This document shows positions 1 through 6,320 of a stretch of DNA of 64,000 nt, in pieces. Positions within the stretch are counted from its first letter, which is position 1; every line of letters starts with the position of its first letter. The DNA lies in NCBI GenBank assembly GCA_002412925.1, contig DHVZ01000100.1:137842-201841 (forward strand), given 5' to 3'. The notes under the pieces were generated by a model. The model was not told the origin of the DNA. It saw only the letters and a list, made by a program, of their open reading frames with translations, and made no database searches. The stretch is from Anaerolineales bacterium UBA5195. Lineage in GTDB: Bacteria > Chloroflexota > Anaerolineae > Anaerolineales > Villigracilaceae. Made by a program: the position numbers and the translations under genes.

Positions 1-1579
1 GGGGTATCGGTTGGCTGAATTCGAATAGTTTACCGCTAAAAGCGTCTGTATACGCACGAGAAAGCGCCTGCGGAAGCAACACAGCCTGCGAGGCATCGCT
101 CAAATTATTGACGACCAACAGAGTCTCACCCTGGTATTGACGAATATACGCGGCGACAGCCTTTGTGCCCACTTCGACCCAGGCAAAATCGCCCCGCCCG
201 AAGGCTGGATACCGCTTACGGGCGGCGATCATCTGCCGGAGGCTATGGAACAATGACCCCGGATCGGCGCGTTGGGCCGCGACGTTGACCCGCGCCGGGC
301 CATATTCCGCGCTATCAATCACCGGGATAAACAAGCGCTCCGCTGGAGCCGGGGAGAAACCGGCATTTAAGCCGCTGGTCCACTGCATGGGGGTACGGAC
401 GCCGTTGCGGTCCGAGAGCCAGATATTATCACCCATGCCAATCTCATCGCCATAGTAAAGCACCGGTGAACCGGGGAGGGTGAATAACAGGGAATTGGCC
501 AGTTCGATCTTGCGGCGGTCGTTATCGAGCAAGGGGGCCAGGCGGCGGCGGATACCCTGGTTCAGGCGCATGCGCGGCTCGGGGGCGTACTGCTCCCACA
601 TCCACTGGCGTTCCTCGGGCGTAACCATTTCGAGGGTCAGTTCATCGTGACAGCGCAGGAAAATGCCCCACTGGCAGGTTTCAGGCAAGGCCGGGGTGCG
701 TTCCAGGATCCATTCCAGTGAAGTGCGGTCATGTTTACGCAACGACATAAAGATGCGCGGCATCAAGGGGAAATGAAAATTCATGTGCATCTCGTCGCCA
801 TCCCCAAAGTAGGGACGCACGTCTTCAGGCCACTGGTTGGCCTCGGAGAGCAGCATGGTTCCGGGGGCGTAAGCATCTACAAAAGCGCGCAGGCGCTTCA
901 GGAAAATGTGGGTTTCCGGCAGGTTTTCGCAGTTCGTGCCTTCGCGCTCGAAAAGGTAGGGCGGAGCGTCGACACGGATGCCGTCAGCCCCCTGGTCGAT
1001 CCAGAACTGGACCGAGCGCAGCATGGCCTGCTGAACTTCAGGGTTGTCGTAATTCAGGTCTGGCTGGTGGAAGAAAAAACGATGCCAGAAATAGGCTTTG
1101 CGCAGCGGGTCATAGCTCCAGTTGGATTTCTCGGAATCGACAAAAATAATCCGGGCATCCTGATAGCGGTCGTCAGTTTCACTCCAAACATAGTAATCGC
1201 GATACTTGGCATGTTCAGGGTGAGCCGGGTCGCGGGAGGCCTGGAACCAGGGATGCTGGTCGGAGGTGTGATTGGGTACCAATTCCGCCAAGATCTTTAG
1301 ACCGCGGCTGTGGGCTTCATCGACCAGCGCGCGGAAATCCTCCAGCGTGCCGTATTTAGGGTCGATGCTGCAATAATCGCTGACATCGTAGCCGTCATCT
1401 CGCATGGGCGAGGGGGTGATGGGCAGGAACCAGAGGACAGTCACGCCAAGTTCCTGCAAATAGTCCAGGTGGTCAGTGACACCCTTTAAATCACCAATCC
1501 CATCACCATTCGCATCTGCAAAGGCGCGCACTGAGAGTTCGTAGAAAATTGCATCTTTGTACCAGAGAGGGTCATTCAT
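1..1579 (-). CDS. treS: Trehalose synthase (maltose alpha-D-glucosyltransferase), 3' part cut by window edge
   Basis: Translating the minus strand from the ATG at 1579 gives an open frame of 526 codons running off the window. It starts MNDPLWYKDAIFYELSVRAF, typical of GH13 subfamily 16 enzymes that interconvert maltose and trehalose in the cytoplasm. Visible catalytic landmarks are the nucleophile Asp in DGIRVDAPP (about residue 203), the acid Glu in LLSEANQ (about 245) and the Asp of RCHDELT (about 311). The stretch FEREGTNCENLPETH is characteristic of TreS. An AGG lies about 6 nt upstream of the start. It is the last visible gene of the sugar-transport locus on this strand, so it probably acts on the imported alpha-glucoside. 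A C-terminal maltokinase domain could lie outside the window. Confidence 0.93.
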   Translation of the reverse strand, partial: MNDPLWYKDAIFYELSVRAFADANGDGIGDLKGVTDHLDYLQELGVTVLWFLPITPSPMRDDGYDVSDYCSIDPKYGTLEDFRALVDEAHSRGLKILAELVPNHTSDQHPWFQASRDPAHPEHAKYRDYYVWSETDDRYQDARIIFVDSEKSNWSYDPLRKAYFWHRFFFHQPDLNYDNPEVQQAMLRSVQFWIDQGADGIRVDAPPYLFEREGTNCENLPETHIFLKRLRAFVDAYAPGTMLLSEANQWPEDVRPYFGDGDEMHMNFHFPLMPRIFMSLRKHDRTSLEWILERTPALPETCQWGIFLRCHDELTLEMVTPEERQWMWEQYAPEPRMRLNQGIRRRLAPLLDNDRRKIELANSLLFTLPGSPVLYYGDEIGMGDNIWLSDRNGVRTPMQWTSGLNAGFSPAPAERLFIPVIDSAEYGPARVNVAAQRADPGSLFHSLRQMIAARKRYPAFGRGDFAWVEVGTKAVAAYIRQYQGETLLVVNNLSDASQAVLLPQALSRAYTDAFSGKLFEFSQPIP

Positions 1580-1600
1580 AGAAACCTGCTTAGATATTAT

Positions 1601-1716
1601 TTTCGCCCTGAGCGGAGTGACGAGCGTTAGCGAGGAGCACAGTCAAAGGGCTAATTCTCAAGAAGTTGCCCTTCGACTGTGCCGCAAAAACATGCGGCTT
1701 CACTCAGGACGAAAAC
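1601..1716. repeat. Long imperfect palindrome, intergenic repeat P1
   Basis: The two ends are nearly complementary: TTTCGCCCTGAG at 1601 against CTCAGGACGAAA at the far end, with one mismatch. An inner pair, GCACAGTCAAAGGGC and GCCCTTCGACTGTGC, sits near the middle, so the whole piece can fold into one long stem. From memory, intergenic palindromes of this look are common in Chloroflexota and other genomes. No second copy is visible in this window. It could act as a transcript terminator or stability element between the SUMF1-type gene and treS. Confidence 0.6.
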
Positions 1717-1726
1717 TATTTTTCTA

Positions 1727-1820
1727 GTACCGCAACTTTCTAAAAATGCAGGCTCATCTGCCTCATTTCGAGTGGAAAACTTCCAAAAGGCCCCTACACT
1801 TTCAGGTGATTGCGGCACTA
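1727..1820. repeat. Structured dispersed repeat P2, copy A
   Basis: This 94-bp element has terminal inverted repeats (GTACCGCAACT at the left, AGTTGCGGCAC-like at the right) and two internal hairpins. A second copy lies at 19067-19156 in the same orientation. The internal hairpin AGGC..GCCT here corresponds to AGGTA..TACCT in the other copy, so the pairing is kept although the bases differ. No open frame is present. It resembles a MITE-like or REP-like element; its function is unknown. Confidence 0.75.
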
Positions 1821-1831
1821 GAGTTGTCAAC

Positions 1832-2737
1832 TTAAGGGAGGCTGCCATCCAAAGCACAGCGGAAACCGATCTCGCCATCCGTTGAATGTTCCGGTTTGCC
1901 GGTGGAACGATTTGTGGCGCGCAGTTGGGCCGGGTTGCTGTGCCAGCCTCCGCCGCGGATAGTGCGGAACTCGCCGGAGGCCGGGCCGATTGGGTTTTGC
2001 ATGGGCGAGTCTCTGTAATAATTTTCGTCATACCAATCCGCAACCCATTCCCAGAGGTTGCCAGACATGTTCAAGACTCCGTAGGGGCTGATGCCCAAGG
2101 GATGCGAGGCTGCGCCAGCCGGAGCCTGTTCTTTTTCACAACTGAGATAAATGGCATGCGCACAATCGAGTTCCGCGCCCCAGGGATAGAGCCGTTCATC
2201 CATACCACGCGCCGCCTTTTCCCATTCCGCTTCGGTGGGCAGACGCCGCCCAGCCCATTGACAGTATGCCTGGGCCTCGTCGCTATCCAGCATAATGACC
2301 GGGTCGTCGCGGTAAGCCTCTTCCCCGTAGTAAGGCGTGCCATTCGGCAGACGCACGCCCCACAAATAGGGGGAATACATCCGCTCATGACAGGCCCCTG
2401 CTGCCACGCATTTTTCGAACATGCGATTGGTCACCTCGGTGCGGTCGATCCAGAACGCATCCAGGGAAACCAGGTGTCGGGGTTTTTCATCCGTCTGAGC
2501 CTGTGTGTCGGATTCTGCCGCTCCCATCCAGAACTCCCCGGCTGGAACACAGACCAGGGTCATGTCGTCAATGGGTGAAATCCGGATCTGTCCAATCGAT
2601 GTACAAATGGGTGGAACAACGGTTGGCATGGCAGCTAGCGTTGACAAAATTGGGGTTGGGTTTGATTGTTCGCAAGACGACAAAAAAACAAGCAGGAGAG
2701 CCAGCGCAATCCCAAAATATTTTAACTTTCCAAGCAT
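1832..2737 (-). CDS. SUMF1/formylglycine-generating-enzyme-fold lipoprotein
   Basis: 301 aa. A hydrophobic leader ends in the lipobox LSSC (about residue 22), so the protein is probably exported and lipid-anchored. The rest is an FGE-sulfatase (SUMF1) domain: DAFWIDRTEVTN, RLPTEAEWEKAARG, MSGNLWEWVADWY and RGGGWHSN are the family landmarks. Many members are not true formylglycine-generating enzymes. The only sulfatase-fold enzyme with a sulfatase-type signature region nearby (25026-26582) lacks the Cys-x-Pro-x-Arg motif, so no substrate is suggested. It lies between a binding-protein gene and treS on the same strand and may be co-transcribed with the sugar-transport genes. Exact role unknown. 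Confidence 0.85.
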   Translation of the reverse strand: MLGKLKYFGIALALLLVFLSSCEQSNPTPILSTLAAMPTVVPPICTSIGQIRISPIDDMTLVCVPAGEFWMGAAESDTQAQTDEKPRHLVSLDAFWIDRTEVTNRMFEKCVAAGACHERMYSPYLWGVRLPNGTPYYGEEAYRDDPVIMLDSDEAQAYCQWAGRRLPTEAEWEKAARGMDERLYPWGAELDCAHAIYLSCEKEQAPAGAASHPLGISPYGVLNMSGNLWEWVADWYDENYYRDSPMQNPIGPASGEFRTIRGGGWHSNPAQLRATNRSTGKPEHSTDGEIGFRCALDGSLP

Positions 2738-2793
2738 GCAGGAACTCCTGACAGGCTGTCAAGCAGAATGAAGAACAACGACAACCGGGGCGA

Positions 2794-3984
2794 TTAATCG
2801 CTGCTCAAGATCGCGTTGAGCCGATGCGCGAGCGTAGGGAGTATGCCCTGAAGAATGGCTTCCGAATCTGGCGCCGAGGACTTAAGGATCTCATCCCAGA
2901 TGGAAGCGATGGCTGTGACAAGGCGCGACTCGACAATGTCCCAAAGGTAGATGGATGGAAACGAACGTCCATTTGCCAGGGCCTGCTGAACGTACCGCGC
3001 AAACACGCCTTCCCGCCCGGTCACTTTTTCAAGTTCAGCCAGGGCATCCAGCCGAACAGGCAGCAGGCTTCCCAGGCCATAAGACTTTTGGGCGTCAGCA
3101 CCTGCCAGGGCCTGCACCAGTTGAACAGCTTCGTTTTCGTGGTGCGTATACTTCCAGATGACGAGGTGTGAACCACCTACAAAGGGTGGGCCTGGCGGAG
3201 ATGTAAAACCAACTTTTTCAAGCAGTTCAGGAGCCATCGCCAACAGGTGTGAACCGCTGAGCGTGACTGCCGCCTGTCCATTCATGAAGAATGCGTCAGA
3301 CTGCGAGGTGGTCAATCCCCGGGCAGGCCCTGTCATAAAGCGTTCAAGGGAAAAATACGCCTTGAATCCAGCCAGGGCCTCCGGGCTGGAAAAAAGCACC
3401 CGTTTCCCGGTCGAATCGACAAAATCCCCGCCAAGGCTCCAGACCCAGGAGGCAATATTATGAAAACTCCTCCACGAATGTTGGGTGGGCACAACCCAGG
3501 GGACGGCAACCCTGCTGGCTTGGAGCTTTGTGAGAGTCTGCTCAAAAATCTCAGGGGTAGCAAAGGCCCCCTGCTCGTCAATGCCGGCCTTCTGCAACAA
3601 ATCCCTGCGGTAGTAGACCATGCGCACATCCGCCAGCCAGGGAATCGCCCACTGGACGTTGGGCTGTCCAGGCATAAATGTGCTCGACCAACTGGCTCCG
3701 ATAAAATCCGTGGGCTCACCAACCTGGGCGATCTCGCGAGTCGCAAAGGGACGTAAAACGTTCATGTCCACAATGCCACGCAGCCAGGTACTGCCTACCT
3801 GGGAAACATCCGGGCCTTTGCCATTGACAGCGAACTGGTTGATCTCCTCGCGCGCAACCTTCGTATCAATTTCATGAAGCCGGACGCTGATATGCGTCCG
3901 GCTTTCGAACTCTTTTAAAACCCGTTGCAAAGCCGCCATCTCGACTGCGTCAGTGGGGGTGATTGACAACGTCAGTTCAGTCAT
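2794..3984 (-). CDS. ABC-transporter-type solute-binding protein lacking a signal peptide
   Basis: 396 aa. The sequence follows the family-1 extracellular solute-binding fold: LSITPTDAVEMAALQRVLKE at the N-terminus, GPDVSQVGSTWLRG, IPWLADVRMVYYRRDLL and a C-terminal helical part. Unlike the other binding protein of this locus it begins directly with the mature-like domain (MTELTLSITP) and shows no leader or lipobox. The start lies 4 nt after the stop of the AglG-type permease, so it is translationally linked to the transporter. It may be a cytoplasmic sugar-sensing protein or be exported by an unrecognised route. No upstream in-frame start giving a leader is possible without running into the permease frame. 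Confidence 0.8.
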   Translation of the reverse strand: MTELTLSITPTDAVEMAALQRVLKEFESRTHISVRLHEIDTKVAREEINQFAVNGKGPDVSQVGSTWLRGIVDMNVLRPFATREIAQVGEPTDFIGASWSSTFMPGQPNVQWAIPWLADVRMVYYRRDLLQKAGIDEQGAFATPEIFEQTLTKLQASRVAVPWVVPTQHSWRSFHNIASWVWSLGGDFVDSTGKRVLFSSPEALAGFKAYFSLERFMTGPARGLTTSQSDAFFMNGQAAVTLSGSHLLAMAPELLEKVGFTSPPGPPFVGGSHLVIWKYTHHENEAVQLVQALAGADAQKSYGLGSLLPVRLDALAELEKVTGREGVFARYVQQALANGRSFPSIYLWDIVESRLVTAIASIWDEILKSSAPDSEAILQGILPTLAHRLNAILSSD

Positions 3985-3988
3985 GAAA

Positions 3989-5095
3989 TTAACCCTTGAC
4001 CGAGCCAGCCATCAAGCCGCGCACAAAGTAACGCTGGAGGGCAAAGAAGACTGCCAACGGCAATAACATACTGATGAACGCACCGGAGGTCAGCAGGTGC
4101 CAATCCTGCCCTTTTTCGCCCACAATGGCAGCCAGCGCGCTGGTAATAACGCGGTTCTGATCGCCCAGGAAGACCAGGGCGACGAGATAGTCATTCCAAA
4201 CCCAGAGGAACTGAAAAATCGCAAAGGAAGCCAGGGCCGGGATGGAGAGCGGTAGGATTAAGTTGGTAAAGATGGTGAAATGAGAGGCGCCATCGATAAA
4301 AGCCGCCTCCAAAATGTCGCGCGGCAACTCGCTCACGTAGGTAAACAGCAGGTAAATCGCCAGCGGCAGGCCAAAGCCGGTGTGCGCCAACCAGATCGCC
4401 AGGAAGGTGCCATTCAAGCCCAGTTTGGTATAGTCCTGCAGGATTGGCACCAAGGCAATTTGCAGGGGGACAACCAAAAGGGCCACCACCAGGGTAAAGA
4501 GCAATTTGCGGCCTGGGAAATTCATCCAGGCGAAGCCATAGGCAGCAAAACAGGCAATCAAGATCGGAATAATCGTCGCCGGAACCGCCACTGCCACCGA
4601 GTTCAGGAACGCCCCGCCCAAATCGTTGCCTTTGCGGACAATTTCCTGTCCCTGGGCATCCTTGAAGCGGAATTCCTGTCCCTGCAGGACGTTGGTATAG
4701 TTATCCAGGGTCAGGTTGGTGTCAAACCACATCCATTGCTCGTTCTCTACGATGACCAGGCGGGTGCGCTTGTTGCCAAACCAGGTCAATTGGCGGCCAT
4801 CCGGCATTTTTACGCCCGCGCGCCATTCTTCGAAGGTGTGGGTAACACCTTCAATTTCGATCGGGCCGTTCACATCCACGCTTGGGTCGATCTTGATCTC
4901 GCCAGCTTTCGTAAAACCTTTATGCGGCAAAACCGTCCACCAACCGGAGGTGAAAATATCCTGGCTGTTACGAAAAGAGGTGACAAAGACGCCAAAGGTT
5001 GGAACGATCCAGATCAGGCAGATCAGGATCAGCGTTCCATTCACCAGAAGGCTGGAAATCAGTTTCTGTTGCTTCAGACCGGGTTTCGGAGCCAT
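3989..5095 (-). CDS. aglG: Alpha-glucoside-type ABC transporter permease (AglG/MalG family)
   Basis: 368 aa inner-membrane permease. One membrane segment near the N-terminus is followed by an external insertion of roughly 90-100 residues (about 50-150, including LTWFGNKRT), then five more segments. The cytoplasmic EAA loop, the contact site for the ATPase, reads EAAFIDGASHFTIFTNLILP. The large first loop is a feature of AglG-type alpha-glucoside permeases rather than plain MalG. Its start overlaps the stop of the AglF-type gene by one base. The assignment to alpha-glucosides is supported by treS and the AglE-like binding protein in the same run; the exact sugar is not determined. Confidence 0.9.
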   Translation of the reverse strand: MAPKPGLKQQKLISSLLVNGTLILICLIWIVPTFGVFVTSFRNSQDIFTSGWWTVLPHKGFTKAGEIKIDPSVDVNGPIEIEGVTHTFEEWRAGVKMPDGRQLTWFGNKRTRLVIVENEQWMWFDTNLTLDNYTNVLQGQEFRFKDAQGQEIVRKGNDLGGAFLNSVAVAVPATIIPILIACFAAYGFAWMNFPGRKLLFTLVVALLVVPLQIALVPILQDYTKLGLNGTFLAIWLAHTGFGLPLAIYLLFTYVSELPRDILEAAFIDGASHFTIFTNLILPLSIPALASFAIFQFLWVWNDYLVALVFLGDQNRVITSALAAIVGEKGQDWHLLTSGAFISMLLPLAVFFALQRYFVRGLMAGSVKG

Positions 5096-6213
5096 TAGAA
5101 AGCCTTCCTTTCCTGGAACTGCCGCAGGTTGTAGATCATGACCGGGATGACCGCCACCAGCAGGATAATCGCGATCGCGGAGGCGCGTCCGGCGTTTCCA
5201 TAGGTGAAGCGCTGGAGATAGAACTCATTCGCAATCACATTGGTGCCGTTATTACCCCCCGTCATGACCCGCACAATATCAAACAGCTTCAAGCTGAAGA
5301 TCACAATCGTGGTTGTGACAGTGATCAAAGTTCCCTGAATCGAGGGAATAATGATCCTGAAGAAAACCTGGAGTTCAGTCGCGCCGTCCACCCGGGCAGC
5401 TTCAAGCACTTCAGTTGAGATGCCCTTGATGGCAGATGAAATCACCACCAGGGCAAAACCGGTTTGCAGCCAGACCATGATCACGATCAGCAGGAAGTTA
5501 TTCCAGGGCGGCTGCTGCAGCCAGGGCTGGGTCTGCCCGCCAAAGGCGCTGACGATGGCATTCAGCAAGCCAATTTCCTGAATTCCGGAGCCTTCGCCCT
5601 TATAGGTGTAAATGAATTTCCAGATGACGCCCGCGCCCACGAAGGAGATGGCCATCGGCATGAAGATAATGGCTTTGTAGACCGACTCAAAGCGGCTGCG
5701 GTCAGCCAGCACGGCAATCAACAATCCCAAGCCGACGCAGAAGAAGGTGCCGAAGACCATCCAAAGCAGGTTATTGCGAAAAGATTCCAGCATGACCCGG
5801 TCGGTAAAGGCAAAGATATAGTTCTCTAAGCCCACAAACCCGCTGCCGGTTGGCCCTTGAAAGCTGAGCCAGAGGGTCCGCAAGGCAGGGATGGCCAGGA
5901 ACCAGGCCAGGATCGCCAGGCCAGGCCCCACAAACACGAATGGAATCAGACGCTGCGTCCACAGCCCCGGCAAACGTTCCACAAACCAGTTGGAGACGGC
6001 AAACAAAAGCGCCACGCCGCCCACCCCCCATAAGATGGCCACCAAAACGATGACAAGCTTGGGCGCTGCGCTGTCTCGCAGGAACAAAAAACCCTGCCAG
6101 AGCACAACGAAAGTAACAACCGGGACAATCAACGAAACCAGGATGCGACCCAAGCCGGTGGCCAGCAAGACTGCCGGACCGCCCGAGTCTTTTGGTGTGA
6201 CTGTTTTTTGCAT
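5095..6213 (-). CDS. aglF: Alpha-glucoside-type ABC transporter permease (AglF/MalF family)
   Basis: 372 aa with about eight predicted membrane segments, two of them before the core permease domain. The EAA loop reads EAARVDGATELQVFFRIIIP. The Shine-Dalgarno AAGGAGG on the minus strand lies just upstream of the ATG at 6213. It follows the binding-protein gene after a strong hairpin, the usual layout in which the binding protein is made in excess over the permeases. It pairs with the downstream AglG-type subunit. No ATP-binding subunit is encoded nearby, so a shared MsiK-like ATPase elsewhere is likely. Confidence 0.9.
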   Translation of the reverse strand: MQKTVTPKDSGGPAVLLATGLGRILVSLIVPVVTFVVLWQGFLFLRDSAAPKLVIVLVAILWGVGGVALLFAVSNWFVERLPGLWTQRLIPFVFVGPGLAILAWFLAIPALRTLWLSFQGPTGSGFVGLENYIFAFTDRVMLESFRNNLLWMVFGTFFCVGLGLLIAVLADRSRFESVYKAIIFMPMAISFVGAGVIWKFIYTYKGEGSGIQEIGLLNAIVSAFGGQTQPWLQQPPWNNFLLIVIMVWLQTGFALVVISSAIKGISTEVLEAARVDGATELQVFFRIIIPSIQGTLITVTTTIVIFSLKLFDIVRVMTGGNNGTNVIANEFYLQRFTYGNAGRASAIAIILLVAVIPVMIYNLRQFQERKAF

Positions 6214-6259
6214 CTTCGATACCTCCTTGCCGAATGTGGAAGACCGATTATTGAAATGA

Positions 6260-6299
6260 GACTTTGGGAGTCTCTTATATTATACAGACTCCCAAAGTC
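6260..6299 (-). terminator. Hairpin between binding-protein and permease genes
   Basis: A perfect 14-bp inverted repeat (GACTTTGGGAGTCT and its complement) encloses a 12-nt AT-rich loop. No long U tract follows on the minus strand. Its position after the binding-protein stop and before aglF suggests partial termination or 3'-end protection that lowers permease expression relative to the binding protein. Confidence 0.65.
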
Positions 6300-6320
6300 C
6301 CTGTGTACACTTTACTGCGC

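Noticed and set aside
1832..2737. SUMF1 protein as activator of the sulfatase-fold enzyme at 25026
   Set aside because: The enzyme lacks the Cys/Ser-x-Pro-x-Arg motif needed for formylglycine formation, and the genes are far apart.
4280..5098. A plus-strand open frame opposite the AglG permease
   Set aside because: Shadow frame: the minus strand has a clear permease with an EAA loop and correct couplings. The plus frame is rich in His, Gln, Arg and Gly without a domain.
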